Positions 8,788-16,820 of a stretch of 33,396 nucleotides of DNA are shown here, piece after piece (the first letter of the stretch is position 1; each line of letters opens with the position of its first letter). The position numbers and the translations under genes were made by a program. Source of the DNA: Candidatus Nitrosopumilus sp. (GTDB taxonomy: Archaea; Thermoproteota; Nitrososphaeria; Nitrososphaerales; Nitrosopumilaceae); NCBI GenBank assembly GCA_029862085.1, contig JAOTXZ010000013.1, positions 1 through 33,396 on the forward strand, written 5' to 3'. The notes beneath the pieces are model-generated. The model was not told where the DNA came from and did no database searches. It saw nothing but the letters and a program-made list of their open reading frames with translations.

Positions 8788-9534
8788 TTATTTAGTAATG
8801 TAGTAAGTCCTACTTTCAATTTCGGATCCTGCCATCCCATCATTTTTAATTTCTAAAATTTTGGCTTTTTGTTTCATTAAAATTCTAATTACCTCAGCCT
8901 CGGGTAAAAAATTCATTCTAATCGGATTTAGTTTTCTTTTTTCATAAAGAAATTTTGAATCTTCTCCACCCCGTCTCAAATTACTAAATTCCATTGCCCC
9001 GGTTTGGATCCTCATACTTGGAGGAATGTAACTTGGAATTTGAAATACTAGCAATCCATCTTTGTTTAATATTCTCACAAATTCAGAAATATAGGATTTA
9101 GTTATTTCTGGATCTGAAATATGCTGTAAAACAATGATAGAGTAAATTAAATCAAAATAATCATTTTCAAAAATTTTTAAGTTAGAATTTTCGTTAAGCT
9201 GGAATTTACAATTAACATACGAAGAATTCATTTCGTTGGCCAATGAGATCATTTTACTAGAAATATCCACACCAATACTTTCTTCAAATTTTTTTGACAA
9301 AGCACGTGTCAGTCTTCCAACACCACACCCAAAATCCAATGCTCTATGGTAATTTTTTGGGTTTCCAAGTTTATTTATTATAGTAAATAACCTTTCAATT
9401 TCAATTTCTCCAGTTTTAAAAAATTCTTCTATATCCCATTTTTTGTATTGTTTTTCTGGGACAGAGATTATTGCCCAAAGTGGATCAAGTTCGGCCATAT
9501 CTTCCCAATCTCGTTGTAAATCTTTTATTGACAT
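8788..9534 (-). CDS. Class I SAM-dependent methyltransferase
   Basis: A 248-residue protein, ATG start. Motif I is LDFGCGVGRLTRAL (66-79); the acidic end of strand 2 is GVDIS, followed by FDLIYSIIVLQHISD and a LNKDGLLVFQIPS motif. This is the UbiE/Methyltransf_11 pattern in full order. The N-terminus (WEDMAELDPLWAII) and the C-terminal SRTYYITK are recurrent in small methyltransferases of polysaccharide clusters. It is the first gene of a two-gene minus-strand unit with the FkbM-like gene and is divergent from 9710. Probable substrate: a sugar or glycan intermediate (inferred). Confidence 0.85.
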   Translation of the reverse strand: MSIKDLQRDWEDMAELDPLWAIISVPEKQYKKWDIEEFFKTGEIEIERLFTIINKLGNPKNYHRALDFGCGVGRLTRALSKKFEESIGVDISSKMISLANEMNSSYVNCKFQLNENSNLKIFENDYFDLIYSIIVLQHISDPEITKSYISEFVRILNKDGLLVFQIPSYIPPSMRIQTGAMEFSNLRRGGEDSKFLYEKRKLNPIRMNFLPEAEVIRILMKQKAKILEIKNDGMAGSEIESRTYYITK

Positions 9535-9679
9535 TGTCTATCAAAGCTTAAGGTCGGTCCGTATAATAATATTATTTGATCTTTTCCAAAAAAAGTGATT
9601 AAATTTTTTTATCTTTTTCTCCAATTTTATTTGTTTTAATTAATTTGATTTTCCAATGTTAAAGAATTAACATCAAACA

Positions 9680-9688
9680 ATTATATCA
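9680..9688 (+). promoter_or_regulatory. TATA-type promoter for the 81-residue gene
   Basis: An ATTATATCA element centred about 26 nt upstream of the ATG at 9710. This is the spacing expected if transcription starts at or next to the start codon, as is common in archaea. Confidence 0.5.
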
Positions 9689-9709
9689 TAAGTTTTGTGA
9701 AAAAATATT

Positions 9710-9955
9710 ATGGACAAAAAATTAATTTCAATTTTTCCCTTAATAGCAATTGTCATAATTTTACAAATTTTATTTCTTTCTGAATTGACTAATCCGGAAA
9801 CAGAACAATTAGAAAAATCCTATCAATCGGGATATGATCGCGGATTAAGTGATGCCGTAAACATTTTAATAAATGAGACAAAAAATTGCAACTCTCCTAC
9901 CATCTTTTCGTTGAACCAAAATGTAACATTGGTTGATATTCAATGTATTCCCTGA
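9710..9955 (+). CDS. Small membrane-anchored protein, unknown function
   Basis: An 81-residue protein, ATG start with a well-placed TATA element. One hydrophobic segment (about residues 7-25) is followed by a polar extracellular or cytoplasmic part with LEKSYQSGYDRGLSDAVN and two cysteines (in NCNSP and IQCIP) that could form a disulfide outside the cell. I do not recognise the family. The single N-terminal segment could be a signal anchor. It is divergent from the methyltransferase pair and precedes another small exported protein, suggesting a surface role, which is inference. Confidence 0.65.
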   Translation: MDKKLISIFPLIAIVIILQILFLSELTNPETEQLEKSYQSGYDRGLSDAVNILINETKNCNSPTIFSLNQNVTLVDIQCIP

Positions 9956-9990
9956 TTTTTTGTAATTTTTTACTAGGACACTATGAATAA

Positions 9991-9999
9991 TTTTTATAG
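9991..9999 (+). promoter_or_regulatory. TATA-type promoter for the 138-residue gene
   Basis: TTTTTATAG centred about 27 nt upstream of the ATG at 10022, in the 66-bp gap after the previous gene. It suggests a separate leaderless transcript. Confidence 0.5.
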
Positions 10000-10021
10000 T
10001 ACCAACCTTCTAACTTAATCT

Positions 10022-10438
10022 ATGAATAATCTGATTTTCTTGGTTATGATAGCAGTTTTAGTTAGCGTAACTGTTGGTAATGCAATGGCCTTAATCCTAC
10101 TTGATGATACCGTTAAAGTTACTGGTGAAATGGTTGTTCAAAGAGATACAGGTCCTTCAGCCATCACGGTCCAAAATAATCAAGGTTTTTCAAATGCAAT
10201 TAAATTCTGGGATGTTGATGATTCTCAGGTCTTCCAATTTCGTCTTATTGGGACAGGTGACAGACTAGATATTCTAGACGTCACAAATAACCGGATTGGT
10301 GTAAGCATGCTTTCAAGTAACGGGAATGTGGGAATAAACAATGTAAACCCTACTGAGCAACTTGATGTTACTGGAAATATTAAACTTTCAGGTAACATTG
10401 TTTCAAATGGTGATATCTGTATAGGTACCTGCAATTAA
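10022..10438 (+). CDS. Small secreted protein with stalk-like C-terminal motif
   Basis: A 138-residue protein with a signal peptide or anchor (about residues 1-23, NNLIFLVMIAVLVSV then GNAMA). The mature part is beta-rich. Near the C-terminus NVGINNVNPTEQLDVTGNI closely follows the N-V-G-I-G-x-x-x-P-x-x-x-L-D-V-x-G-N-I pattern that precedes S74 peptidase domains in phage tail fibres and bacterial stalk proteins, but no peptidase domain follows. It ends GDICIGTCN, with two Cys. I infer an extracellular structural protein, perhaps trimeric. No close family is recalled. It is convergent with the methyltransferase at 10499. Confidence 0.7.
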   Translation: MNNLIFLVMIAVLVSVTVGNAMALILLDDTVKVTGEMVVQRDTGPSAITVQNNQGFSNAIKFWDVDDSQVFQFRLIGTGDRLDILDVTNNRIGVSMLSSNGNVGINNVNPTEQLDVTGNIKLSGNIVSNGDICIGTCN

Positions 10439-10498
10439 TTTTAATAAATTTCGAATTTTATAAATACAAAAATTAAAAAATTATTATTAAAAAAGGGT

Positions 10499-11167
10499 TT
10501 AAGTTTTCTTTATTTTTTCCATTAATTGTGAATAATCCAGGGTCGAGGTTCTTGTTGCTTTTGGTTCACAAATAAAAATATTTTCTGATCTTTTAAGAAT
10601 TCTAAACCCAGCACTTCGAATTAATGATTGCGCCCCTTCAAAATTACAAATCCACCAATTACTAAAATCATCATTAAAATTTTTTTCAATAAAGTGCATT
10701 TTTGGAAATTCAGGATGTTGAAAAAGATTTTTTTCTTCAATTCCAAAATTATCTGGTATTTCCAAATTACTAGATTCGGCTGGAAAAGAGGTTATGGATA
10801 AAGCTGTCTGGAAAATTAATTTTTCCCTAGTTAATTCAAAAAGTCTATCAAGAACAAGGAGAGGATACCTAAGATGATACATAAGCCCAACAAATAATAC
10901 ATAATCATATTTTTTTTGATTAGAAAATAGAAAATCGTAGATGTTATTAATTTCATACTTTATATCTTTTTTTAATACATCAGCTACAAATTTAGCTTGT
11001 GTTATGATCCGTGGATTGCTATCTATTCCAACAACAGTGCTTGCTCCCAATTCTTTCATCTTTATTGAAAAATAACCTGCATTGCAACCTAAATCTAAAA
11101 CAGACTTTCCTGAAATATCTTGGGGTAATAGTGATTCAATAACTTTCCATTTTTGTTCAGGGTGCAT
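10499..11167 (-). CDS. SAM-dependent methyltransferase (DUF1698/CmoB-like fold), start probably upstream
   Basis: From the first ATG the protein has 222 residues: motif I SVLDLGCNAGYFS (22-34), VVGIDSN, then YVLFVGLMYHLRYPLLVLDR. The GxLYHLRxPLxxLD box is typical of the CmoB/DUF1698-related methyltransferases, including members found in sugar clusters. The frame continues upstream of this ATG to 11323 with text that looks like genuine family N-terminus (KELGPWYQNF, LPDGTNTRPDLP) but contains no ATG, GTG or TTG. The true start may therefore be a rare codon, or the original start is lost. The gene is downstream of the exporter ABC genes on the same strand (241-bp gap from the ATG) and probably modifies the exported glycan. 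Confidence 0.8.
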   Translation of the reverse strand: MHPEQKWKVIESLLPQDISGKSVLDLGCNAGYFSIKMKELGASTVVGIDSNPRIITQAKFVADVLKKDIKYEINNIYDFLFSNQKKYDYVLFVGLMYHLRYPLLVLDRLFELTREKLIFQTALSITSFPAESSNLEIPDNFGIEEKNLFQHPEFPKMHFIEKNFNDDFSNWWICNFEGAQSLIRSAGFRILKRSENIFICEPKATRTSTLDYSQLMEKIKKT

Positions 11168-11323
11168 GGGAAGATCCGGCCTTGTGTTTGTTCCGTCAGG
11201 AAGTACAAAATTTTGATACCACGGACCTAATTCCTTGATTGATTTGGTAATATTTGATTCAACCAGAAATTTAATGAAAATCGTTCTGGTAATAGGTTTT
11301 TCTCTTTTTAAAAAGAGGAAAAA
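11168..11323 (-). other. Open upstream extension of the methyltransferase, no standard start codon
   Basis: Fifty-two in-frame codons lie between a TGA at 11324-11326 and the first ATG. The end proximal to the ATG reads GPWYQNFVLPDGTNTRPDLP. It resembles the N-terminal segment of related methyltransferases (L-G-P-W-x-x-N-x-x-L-P-x-G-x-x-T-x-P-D-x-P). Only CTG (11264-11266), ATT or ATC codons could serve as starts. Confidence 0.55.
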
Positions 11324-11408
11324 TCATTAATTGTCAAATATTCATTAATAAACTTAAATAAGCAAATGGAATTCCTATTTTTTTTCATCCCAAATAATAT
11401 TTTAAATT

Positions 11409-12113
11409 TTAGTTTTCGCTAATACTTCTATATTTCTGAATAGCTTCCTTGGGATCTCCCAAAAAAATCATTTCTCCTTTATGCAAAATCAGTACTCTAT
11501 CACATAATTCAGGTAAGGGATTCAAAATATGGGTTGCAAACAGAATTGTTTTTTTCTTATTTTTGAAAGACAAAAACGCCTGTAAGCTTTTTTCTCTAAA
11601 TTTAAAGTCCCCCACTGACAAGACCTCATCAACTAAAATGATATCCGGATCAATTTGCATCGCCAAAGAAAATGCAAGTCTGGTTTTCATTCCTGCTGAA
11701 TAATGTTTGAACTTCATCTTTCTAAATTCCTGCAATTCGGCAAACTCCAATATTGGCTTTACTTTACTTTGAATCTCTTTTTTTGAAAATCCATAAAGCA
11801 TACCAGATGACACAATATTTTCAGGTCCTGTTAATTCATTGTTAAATCCGGTTCCAATTTGTAAAAGAGGTGCAATCTTGCCTTCTATTGAAATTTTACC
11901 TGAATCAGGCTCATAAATTCCCGCAATCAACCTAAGCAGGGTAGTTTTACCACTTCCATTTAGACCAATTATACCTAAGATCTCTCCTTTTGACACATCA
12001 AAAGATACATCGGAAACAGAAATCAATCTGTTCTCTGAAGATTTTAATTTATTTGATCTTTTAAAATTAAAAGACTTGGAGACGCTTTGTAATGATACTG
12101 CATTTTCGCTCAA
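11409..12113 (-). CDS. Polysaccharide-export ABC transporter ATPase (Wzt-like, short form)
   Basis: A 234-residue ATPase, TTG start two bases after the permease stop. Walker A GLNGSGKTT (50-58), the Wzt-type signature YSAGM in place of LSGGQ (138-142), Walker B IILVDE (158-163), D-loop SVGD and switch FATH (His195). The LLQIGTGFNNELTGPENI stretch is typical of Wzt/TagH/RfbE ATPases that drive export of lipid-linked polysaccharides. It ends shortly after the nucleotide-binding domain and so lacks the C-terminal sugar-binding domain of long Wzt proteins; export should then not depend on recognising a glycan cap. It forms an exporter with the adjacent permease. Confidence 0.9.
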   Translation of the reverse strand: MSENAVSLQSVSKSFNFKRSNKLKSSENRLISVSDVSFDVSKGEILGIIGLNGSGKTTLLRLIAGIYEPDSGKISIEGKIAPLLQIGTGFNNELTGPENIVSSGMLYGFSKKEIQSKVKPILEFAELQEFRKMKFKHYSAGMKTRLAFSLAMQIDPDIILVDEVLSVGDFKFREKSLQAFLSFKNKKKTILFATHILNPLPELCDRVLILHKGEMIFLGDPKEAIQKYRSISEN

Positions 12114-12115
12114 AT

Positions 12116-12892
12116 CTAAATCCTCTCAACAATCCCTTTTTCAAATTTCTGAAATATCCCATAGCCGATAAAGAGTATTGCAAATATTATTGCAGTAGAA
12201 TATAACCATTCATTGACTGTTGGCAATTCTCCAAAAACTACCTTGTGTGCCATTTCAATTAATTGTCCTAAAGGATTTATTTTTTGAATTTCTAGTGCAA
12301 TCCCTCCCATATCCTCTACATACCAAAAAATTGGAGTAACAAAAATTAGGGCATGTACAAAAACGGACCACAACGGTTGAATATCCTTAATGAAAACAAG
12401 TGTAATTGATAGTAAATATGATAATCCTAAAATTAAAATTTGAAGTAATATCAAAATTGGAATTAGCAGAACTATTGTCCAACTAGGAGTAAAACCAAAC
12501 ACCGGCATTAACGCAAATAACACTCCGACTTCAACTAGCAGCATTATTGATGATGTCACAGTTGAAACCACGGGAAAAAACTCTCTTCTTAAATTTATTG
12601 AGGATAAGATCCCTACATTTTCTTTGAGACTTCCTAATCCTCCTTGAGTTCCTTTAACAAAAGTATGATACAAAACAATTCCAGTTATTAGATAAATTCC
12701 AAAATCTTCTTTAACTCCTAATCTAATGTTTGTAAACACTATATACAAAAACACAAAGTAAAGAATTGGTTCTAGTGCAGTCCAAAGTAAACCCAAGTAT
12801 GATCCACGATATCTAATCTTTACATTCTTCCAAGCAAAATGCAAAATTTGAGATCTCTTACCCTTTAGTCCCAATAATGGAATAAACACCAA
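12116..12892 (-). CDS. ABC-2 type polysaccharide export permease (Wzm-like)
   Basis: A 258-residue membrane protein with about six hydrophobic segments. The N-terminal amphipathic part FAWKNVKIRYRGSYLGLLWT, followed by the first membrane helix (EPILYFVFLYIVF), is characteristic of Wzm/TagG/RfbA-type permeases. The motif LREFFPVV (NLRREFFPVVS) and QKINPLGQLIE near the C-terminus are also family features. The start is TTG at 12890-12892, with a GTG as the next codon; no ATG is available. It is the first gene of the exporter unit and is divergent from rfbC, so the exporter and the rhamnose pathway share one intergenic control region. Substrate: probably a rhamnose-containing glycan (inferred). 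Confidence 0.88.
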   Translation of the reverse strand: MVFIPLLGLKGKRSQILHFAWKNVKIRYRGSYLGLLWTALEPILYFVFLYIVFTNIRLGVKEDFGIYLITGIVLYHTFVKGTQGGLGSLKENVGILSSINLRREFFPVVSTVTSSIMLLVEVGVLFALMPVFGFTPSWTIVLLIPILILLQILILGLSYLLSITLVFIKDIQPLWSVFVHALIFVTPIFWYVEDMGGIALEIQKINPLGQLIEMAHKVVFGELPTVNEWLYSTAIIFAILFIGYGIFQKFEKGIVERI

Positions 12893-13000
12893 TAAATCAC
12901 CATGATGATTTTTTTAACCGAGTATATGGATTCTTTGCATAATTTTATGCCTATTTGAAATCCCATATAAAAAATAATTCATGTTCTCCAGAAAAGATAA

Positions 13001-13008
13001 ACATATTT
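13001..13008 (+). promoter_or_regulatory. Putative TATA element for rfbC
   Basis: ACATATTT lies about 28 nt upstream of the rfbC ATG in the 140-bp divergent gap with the exporter permease. The match is loose; position is the main support. Confidence 0.35.
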
Positions 13009-13032
13009 GGAAACCATTAACAGTAAACAAAT

Positions 13033-13584
13033 ATGCCTTTTTCCTTTAAGCGATTGGAAATCCCTGAGGTAGTTGTTATTGAGGCAAAATCTTTTTCAGA
13101 TAAAAGAGGGTTTTTTCTTGAAGGTTTTAAAGAATCTGACTTTGCTTCAAATGGAATTAACACAAAATTTGTTCAAGATAATATTTCTCACTCCATCAAA
13201 AATGTTTTAAGGGGACTTCATTATCAAAAAAATCCAAAAGCTCAAGCCAAATTAGTAACGGCAATAAGAGGTGAAATTTTCGATGTTGCAATTGACATAC
13301 GCAATGATTCACCGACTTTTGGTTGTTGGGTAAGTGAAATCCTTTCCGATAAAAACCATCATTCTTTGTATATTCCAGAAGGTTTTGCTCATGGATTTTG
13401 TGTGTTAAGTGAGCAAGCTGATGTACACTACAAAGTAAATCAAGAATACTCTGCTGAAAATGAAAGAGGTATTATTTGGAATGATTCTACTTTAAAAATA
13501 AAATGGCCTATTCAAAATCCAATTCTTGAAAAAAAAGATTTAGAATTACCAACGTTAAACTGTATCGATAATAATTTTTCCTGA
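13033..13584 (+). CDS. rfbC: dTDP-4-dehydrorhamnose 3,5-epimerase
   Basis: A 183-residue cupin enzyme of normal family length, ATG start. It converts dTDP-4-keto-6-deoxy-D-glucose to the L-lyxo form, third step to dTDP-L-rhamnose. Visible landmarks: DKRGFFLEGF (23-32) that binds the dTDP moiety, QDNISHSIKNVLRGLHYQ with the catalytic His63, IPEGFAHGF (114-122), and the conserved Tyr-containing YKVNQEYS (133-140) ending with GIIWND. It is the first of four closely spaced plus-strand genes that encode the full pathway, with 51 nt to rfbB. Confidence 0.95.
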   Translation: MPFSFKRLEIPEVVVIEAKSFSDKRGFFLEGFKESDFASNGINTKFVQDNISHSIKNVLRGLHYQKNPKAQAKLVTAIRGEIFDVAIDIRNDSPTFGCWVSEILSDKNHHSLYIPEGFAHGFCVLSEQADVHYKVNQEYSAENERGIIWNDSTLKIKWPIQNPILEKKDLELPTLNCIDNNFS

Positions 13585-13635
13585 GGATAGTTGATTTTAC
13601 ACTAGAGTTAAATTAGAATTTTGTTTTTTTAAATC

Positions 13636-14637
13636 ATGAAAATTCTTGTATGCGGTGGTGCAGGATTTATTGGAAGTGCATTTATCAAAAACTATCTGGA
13701 AAATAATACTTCTCACGAAATTAAAAATCTAGATAATCTAGCTATCGGTTCAAATCTACAAAATCTCAAAGAAATTGAAAACCATTCAAATTATCAATTC
13801 ATAAAGGATGATATTAAAAATCAGGAAATTATAGATAAATTAATCAAAGATGCAGATGTGACGGTCAATTTTGCGGCAGAATCCCATGTAGATAGAAGCA
13901 TTTCCAATCCTCGACCATTTATTGAAACAAATGTTTTAGGAACTTTTTCTATTCTTGAGGCAATTAGAAAATACAAAAAACAGTTTATTCATGTATCCAC
14001 AGACGAAATCTATGGAGATGCCAAAGGAAAATCTTCATTTAATGAAAATTCCCAAATAAATCCCAGCAATCCATATGCCGCAACAAAGGCAGCAGCTGAT
14101 CATTTGGTAGGATCATATCATAGAACATATGGAATAAAATGTATCACAACTAGGTGCACCAACAATTTTGGACCAAATCAGTTCCCAGAAAAACTAATCC
14201 CAAAAACAATCATTCGTGCAATTAAGGGTCTAAAAGTTCCCCTTTATGGGGATGGACAACAGATACGTAGCTGGATTTACGTTTATGACCACGTAAAGGC
14301 AATCGAGTCTCTAATTTCACAGGGAAATTCTGGTCAGGTATACAATATTACCGCCTACGAGGAGATTACAAACAAAAGTATTGTCGAGAAAATTCTTAAA
14401 ATTTTAAACAAATCAAATAGTATGATTGAATATGTACCAGATAGACCAGGACATGACAAACGTTATTCAATTGATTCATCGAAGATAGAAACAGAGATAG
14501 GATGGAAACCATCTTTCTCTTTTGATTTGGCTCTGGAAAATACAGTACAATGGTATATTGAAAATCAAGATTGGTGGGAGCCACTAGTGGATGAAACTAC
14601 ATTACATCCCCAACCTTGGACCTTAAACTGGAAATGA
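13636..14637 (+). CDS. rfbB: dTDP-glucose 4,6-dehydratase
   Basis: A 333-residue extended short-chain dehydrogenase. NAD-binding GGAGFIGSAF (7-16), the active-site STDEIYGD (121-128, with Thr122, Asp123 and Glu124), and the catalytic Tyr-x3-Lys in YAATK (Tyr147, Lys151). NNFGPNQFPEKLIP and GDGQQIRSWIYV bind the nucleotide sugar. The Asp-Glu pair after Thr distinguishes 4,6-dehydratases from simple epimerases. It removes water from dTDP-glucose to give the 4-keto-6-deoxy sugar. Its TGA overlaps the ATG of rfbD as ATGA, implying translational coupling. Confidence 0.95.
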   Translation: MKILVCGGAGFIGSAFIKNYLENNTSHEIKNLDNLAIGSNLQNLKEIENHSNYQFIKDDIKNQEIIDKLIKDADVTVNFAAESHVDRSISNPRPFIETNVLGTFSILEAIRKYKKQFIHVSTDEIYGDAKGKSSFNENSQINPSNPYAATKAAADHLVGSYHRTYGIKCITTRCTNNFGPNQFPEKLIPKTIIRAIKGLKVPLYGDGQQIRSWIYVYDHVKAIESLISQGNSGQVYNITAYEEITNKSIVEKILKILNKSNSMIEYVPDRPGHDKRYSIDSSKIETEIGWKPSFSFDLALENTVQWYIENQDWWEPLVDETTLHPQPWTLNWK

Positions 14638-15515
14638 AATTTTTAGTAACTGGTTCAGCTGGTTTAATTGGGCAAAATGTTGTACAAGAGCTTTTAAAGC
14701 AAAACCATGAAGTTTATTCTTGTTATCATGAAGACAAACCAACAACTGGAATACCTATCAGCTTAGATCTTACCGACTCTACAGAAATAAAAAAAATAAT
14801 GGAAAAAATAAAACCCGACACTGTAATTCATCTTGCTGCTATGACAAAAGTTGATCTTTGTGAGACAGAAAAAGAATTAGCACATACATTAAATGTAACA
14901 GCTACTGAGATATTGGCATACGAAGCTGCAAAAATTAGTGCATTTTTTGTCTATGTCTCAACTGATTATGTCTTTGATGGTAAAGATGGAATGAAAAAAG
15001 AAGATGATGCTCCTAATCCTCTAGGCTATTACGGAAAGACTAAACTGGAAGGTGAACTGTCATTAAACAATCTAGCTTCTAACTGGGCAATTGCCAGAAC
15101 TAGTACTCCGTTTGGAAATCACTCAAAAAAGAAAAGCTTTCCACTCTGGATAAACGAAAATTTAAAATCAAAAAATAAGATTAGATTATTGACAGATCAA
15201 TACACTTCACCTACATATGTCCCAAATCTTTCGAAAATGATTATAGAAATTGCAGTCAGGCAAATCAACGGAATAATTCATCTTGCAGGTGCATCGAGAA
15301 TTTCACGGTATGATTTTGCCGTAATGATTGCAGAACGATTAGGACTTGATAAAACATTGCTTTTAAAGGCAAAAATCGAAGACATGAACTGGAAAGCAAA
15401 AAGACCAAAAGATTCATCTTTGGATGTAACAAAAGCTATTGAAATTTTAAATGAAAAACCCATGGAGATTCAAAAAAGTCTTCCCTTATTCATAGAAGAG
15501 ATTACTAATCAGTGA
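14634..15515 (+). CDS. rfbD: dTDP-4-dehydrorhamnose reductase
   Basis: A 293-residue short-chain reductase that uses NAD(P)H for the last step to dTDP-L-rhamnose. The nucleotide-binding motif VTGSAGLIGQ is at 5-14, YVSTDYVFDG at 107-116 and the catalytic Tyr-x3-Lys in YYGKTK (Tyr133, Lys137). SPTYVPNL is the family substrate motif. I chose the ATG at 14634 rather than the TTG at 14616 because it overlaps the rfbB stop by four bases and puts the first beta strand directly at the N-terminus, as in homologues. Confidence 0.93.
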   Translation: MKFLVTGSAGLIGQNVVQELLKQNHEVYSCYHEDKPTTGIPISLDLTDSTEIKKIMEKIKPDTVIHLAAMTKVDLCETEKELAHTLNVTATEILAYEAAKISAFFVYVSTDYVFDGKDGMKKEDDAPNPLGYYGKTKLEGELSLNNLASNWAIARTSTPFGNHSKKKSFPLWINENLKSKNKIRLLTDQYTSPTYVPNLSKMIIEIAVRQINGIIHLAGASRISRYDFAVMIAERLGLDKTLLLKAKIEDMNWKAKRPKDSSLDVTKAIEILNEKPMEIQKSLPLFIEEITNQ

Positions 15516-15551
15516 TCGGTTTTATATTGGAATTAATTTTTTTAAAATGAA

Positions 15552-16625
15552 TTGAAGGGAATAATTTTACATGGAGGACATGGTACAAGGTTAAGACCAT
15601 TAACTCACACGGGACCAAAACAACTATTACCAATTGCAAATAAACCAATGTCTCAGTATGCACTAGAGGATCTAAAAACTGCAGGAATTACAGAGGTTGG
15701 AATTATTATTGGTGATGTGTATCCAGAAAAAGTAAAAGAGTATTATGGAACTGGAGAAAAATTTGGTGTGAAAATTTCTTACATTTATCAGGCGGAACCT
15801 AAAGGAATTTCTCATGCAATAAGATTATGCAAAGATTTTATCGGAGATGACAAGTTTATCGTATATTTAGGAGATAATGTATTAAGGAAAAATCTTGTAG
15901 ACTATAAAAAAAAATTTGAATCTTCTGATTCAGATGCAATGATTTTACTATGTGAGGTAAATGAACCCCAAAGATTTGGAATTGCAGAACTGGACAAAGA
16001 GAATCCAGGTAAAATAATCAAAATTATGGAAAAACCAAAAAATCCTCCATCAAATTTAGCTGTAATCGGGATATACTTTCTTAATCCAAAAATATTTGAA
16101 ATTATTGATAATTTGAAGCCCTCCTGGAGAGGAGAACTAGAAATCACTGATGCACTTGATATGCTAATGAAAAAAGGAAATAAAATTGAATTTGATACAG
16201 TAACTGGTTGGTGGAAAGACACAGGAACCCCTGAAGATATTATTCATGCCAACAAACTTGTGTTAGATTCTATTGGTACTGAAAACCAATTCCTAGTAGA
16301 TGAGGATTCTAAAATTAAAGATAGTATTGTAATAGGATCAGGAACGGAAATATCTAGAGATTCTTTTGTAACGGGTCCTGCCATTATTGGTAAAAACTGT
16401 AAAATTGGACCCTCAGTAAGGTTGGGTCCATACATTTCTGTTGGAGATAACTGTATTTTGAAAAATTGCAACATTGAAGAATCAATAATTATGGCGGATT
16501 GTAAAATCAACGCAAAAACTGATTTATCCACAAGCATTATTGCACATGGTTCAGAAATACAAGATAATCAAATCCCAAAAAAACAACAGTTTTTGCTCGG
16601 TGAACGATCTAATCTGAAAATATAG
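15552..16625 (+). CDS. rfbA: Glucose-1-phosphate thymidylyltransferase, long form
   Basis: A 357-residue nucleotidyltransferase, TTG start immediately before KGIILHGGHGTRLRPLT. It joins dTTP and glucose-1-phosphate, the first pathway step. Motifs: GGHGTRLRP (8-16; His replaces the usual Gly/Ala-type residue before GTRLRP), PKQLLPIANKP (22-32), YLGDN, and GWWKDTGTPEDI. From about residue 245 a left-handed beta-helix of hexapeptide repeats follows, as in the long StrD-like form common in archaea rather than the about 290-residue enterobacterial RmlA. The last gene of the rhamnose block, 36 nt after rfbD. Confidence 0.92.
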   Translation: MKGIILHGGHGTRLRPLTHTGPKQLLPIANKPMSQYALEDLKTAGITEVGIIIGDVYPEKVKEYYGTGEKFGVKISYIYQAEPKGISHAIRLCKDFIGDDKFIVYLGDNVLRKNLVDYKKKFESSDSDAMILLCEVNEPQRFGIAELDKENPGKIIKIMEKPKNPPSNLAVIGIYFLNPKIFEIIDNLKPSWRGELEITDALDMLMKKGNKIEFDTVTGWWKDTGTPEDIIHANKLVLDSIGTENQFLVDEDSKIKDSIVIGSGTEISRDSFVTGPAIIGKNCKIGPSVRLGPYISVGDNCILKNCNIEESIIMADCKINAKTDLSTSIIAHGSEIQDNQIPKKQQFLLGERSNLKI

Positions 16626-16697
16626 TCATAAGGATTTTCTGGTCTAAAAAAAGATCCATTAAATTGAAATTTACCTGAATAATAGCTAACACTCAAC

Positions 16698-16717
16698 GAT
16701 CCTCAATCTTAAGGATC
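16698..16717. terminator. Small inverted repeat between convergent genes
   Basis: GATCCT (16698-16703) and AGGATC (16712-16717) can form a 6-bp stem with an 8-nt loop. It lies between rfbA and the convergent zinc-ribbon gene and may help end either transcript. The stem is short, so support is weak. Confidence 0.3.
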
Positions 16718-16792
16718 ATTCTAAATATTGATTTTATTAAAAATAAAAATTTCACTCCAATAAAAATAAGAAAAACAAAAAATCTAAATTAA

Positions 16793-16820
16793 TGGAACCT
16801 TTGTTTTATTAAGAGTTCCA
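16793..16820 (-). terminator. Hairpin plus T-rich tail after the zinc-ribbon gene
   Basis: On the minus strand TGGAAC and GTTCCA pair around a 16-nt loop and are followed by T-rich DNA (TTAATTTAGATTTTTTG). The left arm lies in the last codons of the zinc-ribbon ORF. A terminator role fits the position. Confidence 0.4.
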
